The notes: generated from the sequence alone by a model not told the origin. A stretch of 64,000 nucleotides of DNA from Microbulbifer sediminum (GCF_021729035.1 NZ_JAJSAP010000004.1:124001-188000), one strand, 5' to 3'; positions 9,783 to 18,896 are shown, counted from the stretch's first letter. Made by a program: numbers and translations.

Positions 9783-10177
9783 GGAAATCGAAAGTAAAAC
9801 GCCGCGAAATCCCAGTAAATTCGCGGCCTGCAGCCGGACCGGTCAGAAATCACACAGTTTTTGGCAGCGGATTTGCCCCGAAGAGCAAGCACTTACTTTT
9901 TGCACTTAAGAGATCACTTTAAGTTTAAATCGTTGAATTTGGCGCCACAAAAGTTAGCAAACACTTACATCAGGTAGACGAACGAGCCCGTCAGTTCCTG
10001 ATAGAAGTAGAAGCCGGAAACAGGCAGGCCGGATGGCCAATAGGTTCACGGGGGCGGCCAGTTTTGCCGAGGGAAGGCAGCCCCACATTCTCACCGCCCC
10101 CGGAATGGGTCGGAGCTGCGCCGTCTTAGGGAAATGGGCAATAATGGCCGCTCACGGCCACAGGAGACCCCCGACCA
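9783..10177. other. A/T-rich intergenic region between the dcw promoter and the thioredoxin-like gene
   Basis: No gene seen. The stretch is A/T-rich up to about 10,000. It holds two near-identical 13-mers in the same orientation, AGCAAGCACTTAC (9884-9896) and AGCAAACACTTAC (9956-9968), 72 bases apart. A promoter for the rightward gene must lie here but I cannot define one with confidence. Confidence 0.5.
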
Positions 10178-10942
10178 GTGAAGCCCCTTCTTTTCAGCCT
10201 GGCCCTGGTACTGACCAGCCTCACCGCAGCGGCGGACAGTGCCTCGGGGCGTGTTTACCAGCCCCTTGCCGATACCATGACAGAGGTCGACCGGACCCTG
10301 GCCCGCGCCAGCAGTGAGGGCAAGACCGCCCTTATCGTGATGGGCGCCAACTGGTGCCACGACAGTCGCGCCCTGGCCACCAACCTGCAGGAACCGTCTT
10401 TTGCTGCAAAGCTTGAGCGGGAGTTTGTGATCCAGTATGTGAATGTGGGGTTCCTCGACCAGAACTTTGCCGTGAATCGCCGCTTCGGCCTGCCAGTGAT
10501 TTTCGGTACCCCCACCGCCCTGCTGATCGATCCAGCAACCGGCAACCTGCTGAACCGCGATCGCGTGCATATCTGGGGCAGTGCTGCCAGTTTCGGCCCC
10601 GGCGAGACCCTGGACAGACTTCGCCGCCAGGCCAGAAAAGGGGCGCCAGCCCTTACCGGGGATACCCTGGACACGCTCCTGGGGAAGATCGACGCCTTCG
10701 AGCAGCGCCAGGCGAGACGCATTTACACTGGCTTCAAGGTTGTCGGCCCCATGCTGGCCGCCAGGGTGAACGGAGAGCAGGACGAGGACTTCGAGCATTA
10801 CTGGCAGCAGCTTTACCAGATGCGCACCCAGCTACCCCGGGACTTACTCCGCCTGCGCAGCGAGGCCCGGCAACGGGTCGCTGCCGGGGAAAGGGACATC
10901 CAGCTCGAATACCCTGTATACGCCGCATTCGACTGGGAGTGA
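10178..10942 (+). CDS. Periplasmic thioredoxin-fold protein with a single cysteine
   Basis: The 254-residue protein begins with a likely signal peptide (about residues 1-19, cut near AAADS). A thioredoxin-like segment follows: GANWCHDSR places one cysteine at residue 60, but the second cysteine of a CxxC site is serine, and no other cysteine is present. The cis-proline element GTPTALL and the IDPATGN strand of thioredoxin folds are present downstream. The C-terminal third is Arg/Glu-rich and helical-looking. The start is GTG with AGGAG upstream. Probably exported; the function (monothiol redox, chaperone or structural) is unknown. It lies alone on the plus strand and converges on the CocE gene. 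Confidence 0.8.
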   Translation: MKPLLFSLALVLTSLTAAADSASGRVYQPLADTMTEVDRTLARASSEGKTALIVMGANWCHDSRALATNLQEPSFAAKLEREFVIQYVNVGFLDQNFAVNRRFGLPVIFGTPTALLIDPATGNLLNRDRVHIWGSAASFGPGETLDRLRRQARKGAPALTGDTLDTLLGKIDAFEQRQARRIYTGFKVVGPMLAARVNGEQDEDFEHYWQQLYQMRTQLPRDLLRLRSEARQRVAAGERDIQLEYPVYAAFDWE

Positions 10943-10981
10943 ACGGCGCCCAGGCCGACGCAAAGTTCGCCACGGGCAGGT

Positions 10982-13006
10982 TCAAATCAGGTCCCGGGGT
11001 ATTTCCACGTCCCAGTTTTCGGAAAAAACCCGCTTCCCTCCCTCATAAGCATCGAGCTGGGCGTGGATGTTGAAATGGGACGGCGTGGACTCGAGCACGG
11101 TGCGTGTCACCGTCCGGACCGCCCAGTCCTCGCGCCGATACCCCCACTCCCACAGAGTCTCACCCCGGGGTGAGCTATAGTCGTAACCCCGGTAGCTGTA
11201 CCACTCCAGGGCCTTGCGCTGCATATCCACTCCTACAGGGTCAATATGGACCACGCCATCGTCGTTGATCACTTCCAGAGTGGACACATCGGTCTCGAGG
11301 TCGCGGATTACCCGCCACTTGTGCTGCCCTGTCTGGACTGTCCTGGTGGCGAGCGGTCGCGCGCCCTCAGCCGGGCTGAATCCGATCTCGCTGTCCTCGG
11401 CGTCCCGGCGCGGCCGCTCGGGCAATACCAGCCGGCTGGCCCCGGTGAAAATTGTCAGCCGTACCGGCGCGGGGGCGGGCCAGGCCAGGGGAAAATAAGA
11501 GGTGGATATCGACACACGCAGCCGGTTGCCATCAGGGAATGCATGCCCGATGTCATTGAGGACAATCCTGACACGGTAGCGCTTTCCCGGATCCAGCGGC
11601 TTCGGCTCTCCCGAGCCATCGCGGTGGGTGAGGTTCAGCAGACCGTAGGTCACCCGGGTAACCTTATCATCAGGGGCCACATCAGACAGGCGCACCGCCA
11701 GCATCGCTACCGGGCGGTCGGCAGCAAGCTCGAGCTCCAGGGTGGGTGCCCCAAGGATCTCCAGGGGCCCATCCAGCTGGGTGGAATCGAACACCAACGC
11801 GCCGCCATCCTCCTCGCGCTGATCGTGGGGAAGATCCGGAGTAGCGGCGTAAGAACACCATTTCCCGGCAAACAACCCGACTGAAAGCGGCGACTGGATT
11901 GTCATGATCGCCTCGTCCACTCTCGGCTCCGGTGGCTCCAGGGTGCCGGGGCTGGCCAGCACCAGGATACGCTCGCGGATATTTGGCGACGGCCATTGTG
12001 GCTCTCCCACCCAGCGCCCAGGTCGCTCCTGGTAAAAGGTCGTGGGGGGCTGGTGATCCTGCATCCATGCCCGGAGCATGGGCTCATCCATGATGCCGGT
12101 CTCCTTCCCCTTCAGCCACTGGTCCCACCAGCGCCGGCACTCCTGCAGGAAACCGATCGCCGGCCCGGGAACCCCCTGGTGCGGGTACTTGTGGCTCCAG
12201 GGACCTACCAGACCCAGGCGGGGCACCCTCAGGTTAGCCAGGAGCCGAAATACCGCATTGGTGTATCCGTCCGCCCACCCGGAAACGGCCATGACCGGGC
12301 ACTGGATGGCACTCCAGTCCTCGCAGACCGAACCGTGTCGCCAGTAAGCATCCCTACGCTGGTGGCGCAGCCATTTTTCCAGCCACAGGCCGCTGCCACG
12401 CAGGCGCTGGAACCACATCTCGCGCCAGCGCTCGCCCACCATTTCCGGATCCGGCGGCAACGAGTTGAAAGCGAACATGGTGGAGGCCCAGGACAGGTTG
12501 TCCCCCAGCAGGCAGCCGCCCATATGGTGGACGTCGTCAGCATAGCGATCATCGGTGGAGGCGACACTCACCACCGCCTTGAGCTCGGGGGGCCTGAGCG
12601 CGGCGATCTGCAGGCCATTGAATCCACCCCAGGAAATGCCAATCATGCCCACGCTGCCATCACACCACGCCTGTTGCGCGATCCAGCGAATGATTTCCAG
12701 CCCGTCGTCCAGTTCACGCTGCAGGTACTCATCCTCGAGGACACCCTCCGAATCCCCGCTGCCGCGAATATCCACCCGCACACAGGCATAGCCATTGGCC
12801 GCGAACCACGGGTGCATGATGTCATCGCGGGCGCGTGTACTGTCCCGCCGACGGTAGGGGATGTACTCGAGGATGGCCGGCACCGGGGTGGATCCGGCAT
12901 CTTCGGGCATCCAGATTCTGGCGGCCAGGTGGGTACCATCACTGAGCGGAATCCAGGTGAGCTCAATATCCAGAACAGGTTCTGGCAGGGGATCGACAAC
13001 CTTCAA
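10982..13006 (-). CDS. CocE/NonD-family (X-Pro dipeptidyl-peptidase S15-like) serine hydrolase
   Basis: Alpha/beta hydrolase of the CocE/NonD type, a family that cleaves acyl esters or peptides. GISWGG gives the nucleophile elbow (Ser at about 125 from this start), VDIRGSGDS the oxyanion region, SGWADGYTN the probable acid residue, and GPWSHKYPH the histidine; the C-terminal half is the family's jelly-roll. I choose a TTG at 13006 because it overlaps the upstream stop as TTGA and is preceded by a G-rich ribosome-binding site; a reading from 13081 would add 25 unconserved residues inside the upstream gene. That gives 674 residues. No signal peptide, so probably cytoplasmic. Coupled to the ATP-grasp gene; substrate unknown. 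Confidence 0.88.
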   Translation of the reverse strand: MKVVDPLPEPVLDIELTWIPLSDGTHLAARIWMPEDAGSTPVPAILEYIPYRRRDSTRARDDIMHPWFAANGYACVRVDIRGSGDSEGVLEDEYLQRELDDGLEIIRWIAQQAWCDGSVGMIGISWGGFNGLQIAALRPPELKAVVSVASTDDRYADDVHHMGGCLLGDNLSWASTMFAFNSLPPDPEMVGERWREMWFQRLRGSGLWLEKWLRHQRRDAYWRHGSVCEDWSAIQCPVMAVSGWADGYTNAVFRLLANLRVPRLGLVGPWSHKYPHQGVPGPAIGFLQECRRWWDQWLKGKETGIMDEPMLRAWMQDHQPPTTFYQERPGRWVGEPQWPSPNIRERILVLASPGTLEPPEPRVDEAIMTIQSPLSVGLFAGKWCSYAATPDLPHDQREEDGGALVFDSTQLDGPLEILGAPTLELELAADRPVAMLAVRLSDVAPDDKVTRVTYGLLNLTHRDGSGEPKPLDPGKRYRVRIVLNDIGHAFPDGNRLRVSISTSYFPLAWPAPAPVRLTIFTGASRLVLPERPRRDAEDSEIGFSPAEGARPLATRTVQTGQHKWRVIRDLETDVSTLEVINDDGVVHIDPVGVDMQRKALEWYSYRGYDYSSPRGETLWEWGYRREDWAVRTVTRTVLESTPSHFNIHAQLDAYEGGKRVFSENWDVEIPRDLI

Positions 13007-14316
13007 GATTGCAGCCCCCCTTCCCGCTCCGGCGGCGAGCGGAATTCCAGTGGCAACTTGCTTATCAGCGCGCGATAACATTTCTCGAGTTCATCGTGAT
13101 TCCTGCCGCCCATAAAAATCACTGCAACCTCGTAGCTGTAAACCTCATGCCCCCGGAGCTCGGAGAGCCGATCTCCCAACACGACGTCAATCTGTATCCT
13201 CGAGCCCGGAAATTCCGACTCCAGTGCCGCCAGCTCCGCGGTAGTGGGCACCCGACTGACGATCCCGTCCTCGTACCGACGCAACATGAACTTGGAGGCC
13301 GCAGAGTGCTCGCCCTCACGGCGGAAAAAATTCGGCCGACGCCCAAGGGCCACATCCACCGCCACCTCATGGTGAGAGGCCCCGACCACATCGGCGAACA
13401 ATGGGCAGTGAGACTTTGAAATGCGCGTGTTCACTTCCAACAAGTCGATACGATCACTTTCCCGATCCCAGAAATACTCCACGTTGAACGGGGTGTCATC
13501 CAGGTCCAGCGCGGGGATCACCCGCTCGGTAATCGCTACCATTCGCTCCCTGACGGCTTCCGGCAACCCGGAGGGAAACTCGTAGCGGGTGAGCGAGGAT
13601 TGCAGTGGCCCCTCGCGAATGGAATCCACGGTGCCATACACAACCACTTCCCCCGCCTGGATAAAGCCCTCCAGCGTGCACTGCCAGCCATCGATGGGTT
13701 TTTCCAATATGCAATAATGGGCGTCAATTTCCCGGGGGATGTCAGCCGGGATCCGGGCCAGCCCCATCAGGTGTGCGAACGGATCACCGAAGCGGCGGAT
13801 TCCCTGCCGCAGGCCCGCCAGTGCATGCTGCAGTTCGCCGGAGTCCGCCACCCGGTAGACCAGCTGGGAAGAAAAACCGATGACCGGCTTGATCCAGAAG
13901 GGATACTCCAGCCCGATATAGGCTTCCGCATCAAGGGCGAAGGGATCCAGGCTCTGGAAGGCGGGAATATGCTCAGGAATCACCGCTTGCTGGCGCAGCC
14001 GGCTCCAGTACTTGTGGTCGGCGATCATGGTGGCCGCAAGCCCCGGTCCGGGTAGCCCGTAATCCTCACGGAAAATCGCCAGCAACGCGGTGGTGGGGAA
14101 GTCCCAGTGACCGATAATCGCGTCCACCGGCACACCCGCCCCCCGAAGCTCCCTCCGCCCCTCGGCGATCATCTCCTCTATCGGGTAGCTTTCAGGATTA
14201 ACCACCATGTCGTAAGGCAACAGGCCGTGAAAGGTGTACTCCTCCGCATTGCGGATAGTCTGCAGCTGCCGTAAATGAAACTCGTCCAGGCCGATAACAA
14301 AGACATGGGTAGTCAT
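13003..14316 (-). CDS. ATP-grasp domain ligase of unknown substrate
   Basis: The 437-residue protein starts with a Rossmann-like segment (THVFVIGLDEFHLRQL) and continues into an ATP-grasp domain: a lysine in FWIKPVIGFSS for nucleotide binding, then LLEVNTRIS, the Glu-x-Asn-x-Arg metal/ATP motif. Such enzymes join a carboxylate to an amine or thiol through an acyl phosphate. The start is set at the ATG at 14316, where the fold begins; 17 further codons are open upstream but carry no recognisable sequence. The stop overlaps the TTG of the CocE hydrolase. It resembles carboxylate-amine ligase-like proteins but I cannot name a product. Confidence 0.85.
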   Translation of the reverse strand: MTTHVFVIGLDEFHLRQLQTIRNAEEYTFHGLLPYDMVVNPESYPIEEMIAEGRRELRGAGVPVDAIIGHWDFPTTALLAIFREDYGLPGPGLAATMIADHKYWSRLRQQAVIPEHIPAFQSLDPFALDAEAYIGLEYPFWIKPVIGFSSQLVYRVADSGELQHALAGLRQGIRRFGDPFAHLMGLARIPADIPREIDAHYCILEKPIDGWQCTLEGFIQAGEVVVYGTVDSIREGPLQSSLTRYEFPSGLPEAVRERMVAITERVIPALDLDDTPFNVEYFWDRESDRIDLLEVNTRISKSHCPLFADVVGASHHEVAVDVALGRRPNFFRREGEHSAASKFMLRRYEDGIVSRVPTTAELAALESEFPGSRIQIDVVLGDRLSELRGHEVYSYEVAVIFMGGRNHDELEKCYRALISKLPLEFRSPPEREGGLQS

Positions 14317-14433
14317 GTGCGCCCCGCACAGGTTGGTGATGATTGCCGCAACCGACCCCTCATCCAAGCAGATTAGTCGTTAACCGTTACCCAGGGTGCC
14401 CAGAGGCGGCGTAATGATCCAGCTCATGTGGGA

Positions 14434-14496
14434 CAGCAAGCGGGAATCGCCGGCTGTCGGGGGGGGGTATAGGGGCGTAACCAGCAAGCGGGAATC
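14434..14496. repeat. Two copies of a 15-bp direct repeat flanking a run of nine G
   Basis: CAGCAAGCGGGAATC occurs at 14434-14448 and again at 14482-14496. Between them is an uninterrupted run of nine G (14459-14467). Similar GGGATT/GGAATC words follow to about 14525. The stretch lies in the gene-free spacer between the ATP-grasp gene and the 3' end of rnpB. No function is evident. Confidence 0.7.
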
Positions 14497-14623
14497 CGGC
14501 GTCAGGGATTGGGGATCCGGAATCGCGGCCCCCGGAGATTGAGCGGAAAAACCGACCGACAGTCCGTCGCGCGAGAGGAATACCCACCCCACGGCAGTTG
14601 CCGCAGGATGGATAGAGGAATTT

Positions 14624-14990
<367 letters not shown>

Positions 14991-14996
14991 GGCGAA

Positions 14997-15024
14997 GACT
15001 AATGAGCCGGCACTAAAAGCGCAA
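14997..15024 (-). promoter_or_regulatory. Probable rnpB promoter
   Basis: Minus strand TTGCGC (15019-15024) and TTAGTC (14997-15002) with 16 bases between. The -10 ends about seven bases before the predicted RNA start near 14990. The match to consensus is moderate; position is the main support. Confidence 0.5.
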
Positions 15025-15031
15025 GGACTGA

Positions 15032-15075
15032 TTTGCCCCACCCGGGACTACCGGTCCAAACCGGCCCGGGGCAAA
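15032..15075. other. Strong imperfect stem-loop between rsmI and rnpB
   Basis: TTTGCCCC at 15032-15039 pairs with GGGGCAAA at 15068-15075, and the CCCGGG/CCGG blocks inside extend the stem. It lies just after the rsmI stop and before the rnpB promoter. There is no T-tract on the minus strand, so it is not a classical intrinsic terminator; it may stabilise the rsmI 3' end or act as a weak terminator. Confidence 0.55.
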
Positions 15076-15090
15076 ACGCTGTAGGAGTTA

Positions 15091-15930
15091 TTACTTCTGC
15101 TCCAGGCCCCAGTTGTAGAGCACCTTTTTATTGACCCCGGTAATTTCAGCGGCCACGGCGGCGGCGCGCTTGGGTGGCAACTCGGCCATCAGCAGTTTCA
15201 TCACCCGCTGCGACTCGTCGTCCAGCGTCGCGCCGGCCTTGCGCTCTGCACCGCGCACCATCAGGACAATCTCCCCGCGTTGCTGGTTGCTGTCCGCGCG
15301 CACCCAGGCCGCCAGCTCCGCCAGCGGCGCCATATGGAAGGTCTCGAACGCCTTGGTCAGCTCGCGGGCAATCACCGCCTCGCGATGCTCCCCAAAAGCT
15401 TCCGCCATGGCATCCAGGGTATCCGCCACCCGGTGTGGGGCTTCGTAGAACACCATCGTGCGCTCCTCACCGGCCAGCTGCTCGAGCGTCCGCGCGCGGG
15501 CACCGGACTTGGCGGGCAGGAAACCCTCGAAGGTGAAGCGATCGCTGGGCAGCCCGGCGGCACTCAGGGCCGCCACAAAGGCACAGGCCCCCGGAACCGG
15601 CACCACGCGGATTCCCCGGTTGCGCGCCTCGCGCACCAGCCGGTAGCCCGGGTCGGAGATCAGCGGCGTGCCCGCATCTGAAATGAGCGCCACTGTCTCA
15701 CCGGCCTCCAGGCGCTCGATGATCCGGGCCGTACGCTGGTCGTCCGAGTGGTCATGGTAGGCCACCAGTGGTGTGTCGATATCGAAGTGGGAAAAAAGTC
15801 TCTGACTGTGACGCGTGTCCTCCGCCGCCACCAGATCGGCGCATTGTAGAACTTCAACCGCTCGCGGTACCATATCAGCCAGATTACCGATGGGTGTAGC
15901 GACCACATAAAGCGCCTGATCCGGCCCCAT
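15091..15930 (-). CDS. rsmI: 16S rRNA (cytidine1402-2'-O)-methyltransferase RsmI
   Basis: Tetrapyrrole-methylase-fold enzyme that 2'-O-methylates C1402 of 16S rRNA. The 279-residue protein has the family N-terminus LYVVATPIGNLADM, the AEDTRHSQ and SDAGTPLISDPG loops that bind SAM, the VPGACAFVAALSAAGLP segment and the ELTKAFE motif. The length is typical. It is divergent from lpoA with under 40 bases between starts, so the two promoters must overlap the coding regions. Confidence 0.97.
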   Translation of the reverse strand: MGPDQALYVVATPIGNLADMVPRAVEVLQCADLVAAEDTRHSQRLFSHFDIDTPLVAYHDHSDDQRTARIIERLEAGETVALISDAGTPLISDPGYRLVREARNRGIRVVPVPGACAFVAALSAAGLPSDRFTFEGFLPAKSGARARTLEQLAGEERTMVFYEAPHRVADTLDAMAEAFGEHREAVIARELTKAFETFHMAPLAELAAWVRADSNQQRGEIVLMVRGAERKAGATLDDESQRVMKLLMAELPPKRAAAVAAEITGVNKKVLYNWGLEQK

Positions 15931-15967
15931 AGCTCACTCCATGACTCAAGATTTGTGGGAGAAATGT

Positions 15968-17875
15968 ATGTCCGCCCCTAACCGGCGCACCCCCCCTGTT
16001 GTTACCAGGCTGGCCGCCAGTGTGTTGGCCCTGGCCCTGGCCGCCTGCCAGACCCCGACCCCAAAACCCGATGCCGGGCTGACAACCGGGCCGGTGACCG
16101 CCGCTGCCAGTCGCGGCACGGCGATGGACATGCTGCGCAGTGCCAGGGAGATGGATGCGCCCCAGCGCGACCAGCAGACCGTCAAGGCTGCCGCCATTCT
16201 ATACGGACTGGGCGACAATGCGACCGCCCAGCAAGCCCTGGACGGGGTGGAACCGCAGAACCTGAACGATGTGCAATACGCTGAGTACGCCCGGGTATAC
16301 GGCAACGTACTGGCGGCCCAGGACGAATTTTTCCGGGCCCTGGAGCTGGCCACGGCGCCACGCCTGGACGGCAACTGGCTGCGCCTGCCACCGGATACCT
16401 CACTCTCCCTGCGCAACCTCCGGGCTGAACTCTGGGGACTGCTGGGGGATATCGACAGCGCCATCGAGGAGCGTCGCCAGATTGCCCACCTGGCCCGCAG
16501 CCCCGAGGAAATCTCAGAAAACAATAACGGTTTCTGGCAGCTGCTGACCCAGCTGCCCTCCAGTGAGCTACAGCAGCGTGCCAGCCAGAGCGCCAACCAC
16601 ATGATGCGTGGCTGGTACGAATTGGCTTTGCTGGGCCGCAACACCCAGACCGACATCAGCGGCCAGTTGACGCAATTCAGTCGCTGGCGCCAGCAGTGGC
16701 CGCGCCATACTGCCAGTATGTACCCGCCCCGGGCCATGCAATTGCTCGAGCGCCTGGCGGCACAGCGGCCCCAGCGCATTGCCCTGCTGCTGCCCCTGTC
16801 GGGACAGCTTGGCAGTGCCGGCCGCGCCATCCACGACGGATTCATGGCCGCCTACTACACGGCGCTGGAAGACGGCGCGCCCACCCCGGCAGTCGAGGTA
16901 TACGACACCGGCACCGGCCAGCCCTTTGCCGAGGTTTACCAGGCTGCCGTCGACAGCGGTGCCGAAGTGATCGTGGGCCCGCTGGATAAAAGCAAGGTTG
17001 CCAACCTCCTGGCGACCGAGACCCTGCCAGTACCGACACTGGCCCTGAACTACGGCGACAGCGGCCGCCTGACTGATGACCTGGTCCAGTTCGGCCTGGC
17101 AATCGAGGACGAGGCCCGCCAGGTGGCGCAGCATGCCTATCGCCAGGGACATCGGCAGGCCCTGATCCTGGCGTCCGACGCCGGGTGGGGGCAGCGCGGC
17201 GCCCAGGCTTTCCAGGAGGAATGGCTGCGCCTGGGCGGAATGGTCAGCGGACGCAAGACGTTCCACAACAAGAGCAACTTCTCCAAGATGGTCAGCGACG
17301 CGCTGCTGATTTCAGACAGTGAGTCCCGCGAGGCCGCCCTTCGCCGCACCCTGTCGACACCGCTGGAATTCACCCCGCGTCGCCGCGACGATGCCGACAT
17401 GCTGTTCCTGGTGGCGCAATCATCCCATGCGCGCCAGATCAACCCGATGCTGACATTTCACTACGCCAGCGACCTGCCGGTCTACGCCACCTCACACGTG
17501 TTCGATGGCAATATCAATCCCCAGCGGGACCGGGATATCAACGGTATCGAATTTACCGCCCTGCCCTGGCTGTTCGAGGATGAGAATCGCACCAAGCAGA
17601 ATATTGTGAGCCAGGCGGCACCATCGCCCGCCTTTGCGCGACTCTACGCGCTGGGTGCGGATGCCTTCCGGCTCTACCCGCGCCTGCCCATGCTGCGCGA
17701 GTTCCCGCAACAGCAGGTGCACGGACTTACCGGTACACTGCAGCTGACCGATGATGGCCGCATCGTGCGCGAGCAGATCTGGGCACGGATGGACGAAGGC
17801 ACCCCCATACCCGTCACTACCGCCATTGAGCCACTGGAGCGTGCGGGCACCACGGGAATTGGCGGCGCGCAGTGA
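15968..17875 (+). CDS. lpoA: LpoA-type outer-membrane lipoprotein, penicillin-binding protein activator
   Basis: In E. coli, LpoA reaches through the wall to activate PBP1A. The start at 15968 is chosen because GGGAGA lies 6-7 bases upstream and the encoded signal peptide ends in the lipobox LAAC (Cys at residue 27). The 635-residue protein then has a helical TPR-like N-domain (about 50-260) and a C-terminal periplasmic-binding-protein-like domain beginning at RIALLLPLSGQLGSAGRAI, with VIVGPLDKSKV typical of the LppC family. It heads an lpoA-yraN-diaA-dolP run as in E. coli and Pseudomonas. Confidence 0.94.
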   Translation: MSAPNRRTPPVVTRLAASVLALALAACQTPTPKPDAGLTTGPVTAAASRGTAMDMLRSAREMDAPQRDQQTVKAAAILYGLGDNATAQQALDGVEPQNLNDVQYAEYARVYGNVLAAQDEFFRALELATAPRLDGNWLRLPPDTSLSLRNLRAELWGLLGDIDSAIEERRQIAHLARSPEEISENNNGFWQLLTQLPSSELQQRASQSANHMMRGWYELALLGRNTQTDISGQLTQFSRWRQQWPRHTASMYPPRAMQLLERLAAQRPQRIALLLPLSGQLGSAGRAIHDGFMAAYYTALEDGAPTPAVEVYDTGTGQPFAEVYQAAVDSGAEVIVGPLDKSKVANLLATETLPVPTLALNYGDSGRLTDDLVQFGLAIEDEARQVAQHAYRQGHRQALILASDAGWGQRGAQAFQEEWLRLGGMVSGRKTFHNKSNFSKMVSDALLISDSESREAALRRTLSTPLEFTPRRRDDADMLFLVAQSSHARQINPMLTFHYASDLPVYATSHVFDGNINPQRDRDINGIEFTALPWLFEDENRTKQNIVSQAAPSPAFARLYALGADAFRLYPRLPMLREFPQQQVHGLTGTLQLTDDGRIVREQIWARMDEGTPIPVTTAIEPLERAGTTGIGGAQ

Positions 17876-18246
17876 GCTTTTTCCGCCGCAGCGACTCCCC
17901 GGGGAGCGTCGGCTCCCGGATGGAGGCGCGCGCGGCACAGTTCCTGCAGCGGGCCGGATTGCGGATAGCCACGCGTAATTTTCGCTCCCGCCGGGGCGAA
18001 ATCGACCTGGTGGCCTGGGACGGCGACACCCTGGTATTCGTGGAGGTACGCTTCCGCCGCAACAGCAGGTTCGGCTCCGCCGGCGCGTCCGTGGACCGGC
18101 GCAAGCAAACCAAATTGGTTTCAGCTGCCGAAAGCTACCTGCAGGCCCATAAACTGGACTGCCCCTGCCGCTTCGATGTGGTGGCGATAGAAGGGGATGA
18201 CGGGCAAATCGAGTGGATTACCGGCGCTTTCGCCGGGGAAACGTGA
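17872..18246 (+). CDS. yraN: YraN / UPF0102 family, predicted endonuclease-fold protein
   Basis: Small soluble protein of 124 residues with a restriction-endonuclease-like core: GEIDLVAWDG, then VFVEVRFRRN, giving the Glu...Asp...Glu-x-(Arg/Lys) pattern of the fold. The family's role is unsettled. The GTG start overlaps the lpoA stop (GTGA). An equally tight junction follows. Confidence 0.93.
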   Translation: MSFFRRSDSPGSVGSRMEARAAQFLQRAGLRIATRNFRSRRGEIDLVAWDGDTLVFVEVRFRRNSRFGSAGASVDRRKQTKLVSAAESYLQAHKLDCPCRFDVVAIEGDDGQIEWITGAFAGET

Positions 18247-18302
18247 GCAGTCAGCGGTTGCGGCAGGAGCCGCTGCCGGAGGAGATTACCCAGACGGGAT
18301 CA

Positions 18303-18893
18303 ATGGAACAGAGAGTTGTAACGCTTTTTCACCGCAGCCTCGAGGCGACCATGAACAGCGGCGAGATCCTCGCCCCGCTGATTGCCGAGTCGAGCGACAT
18401 GATCGTGCACACTCTGCTCGAGGAGCGCAAGCTGCTGCTGTGCGGCAACGGCGTCAGCGGCGCCCTGGCGCAGAGTTTCTGCGCCCAGCTGGTGGGCGGT
18501 TTTGAACGGGAGCGGCCGGGACTGCCAGCCATCGCCCTGAGTGGTGACGCGGTGTCCCTGAGCACGGTCGCCCGCAATCACGGCCGTGCGGAATCCTTCG
18601 CCCGCTCCGTGCGGGCACTGGGCCAACCCGGGGACCTGCTGGTAATCGTCAGCAATGACGGGCGCGATTCCAACCTGGTGCAGGCCATGCGCGCAGCGCG
18701 CGACCGCGACATGGGCATTCTCGCCCTCACCGGCGGCGACGGTGGTGACTGTGCGGCGCTGCTGGATAACCATGATATTGAACTGCGCGTGCCCTCTGAG
18801 GTCGCAGCCGAGGTGCACCAGGTACATCTGTTAACTATTTTCTGCCTGTGCGATCTCATCGACAGCAGTTTGTTCGGTGGCTACGAGGACTGA
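18303..18893 (+). CDS. diaA: DiaA-like SIS-domain protein, DnaA initiator-associating factor
   Basis: SIS-domain protein homologous to E. coli DiaA, a tetramer that promotes DnaA assembly at oriC; also close to phosphoheptose isomerase GmhA. The 196-residue reading from ATG 18303 (MEQRVVTLFHRSLEATMNSG) matches the family N-terminus. A GTG at 18243 overlapping the yraN stop would add 20 residues and, with GGGGAAA upstream, cannot be excluded. The motifs CGNGVSGALAQ, ERERPGLPAIAL and VHLLTIFCLCDLID are typical. The GGSAxDAQH sequence of true isomerases is altered, favouring DiaA. Confidence 0.88.
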   Translation: MEQRVVTLFHRSLEATMNSGEILAPLIAESSDMIVHTLLEERKLLLCGNGVSGALAQSFCAQLVGGFERERPGLPAIALSGDAVSLSTVARNHGRAESFARSVRALGQPGDLLVIVSNDGRDSNLVQAMRAARDRDMGILALTGGDGGDCAALLDNHDIELRVPSEVAAEVHQVHLLTIFCLCDLIDSSLFGGYED

Positions 18894-18896
18894 ACC

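Noticed and set aside
13007-13081. Longer N-terminus for the CocE hydrolase from 13081
   Set aside because: It would lie wholly inside the ATP-grasp gene, adds unconserved residues, and a coupled TTG with a good ribosome-binding site is available at 13006.
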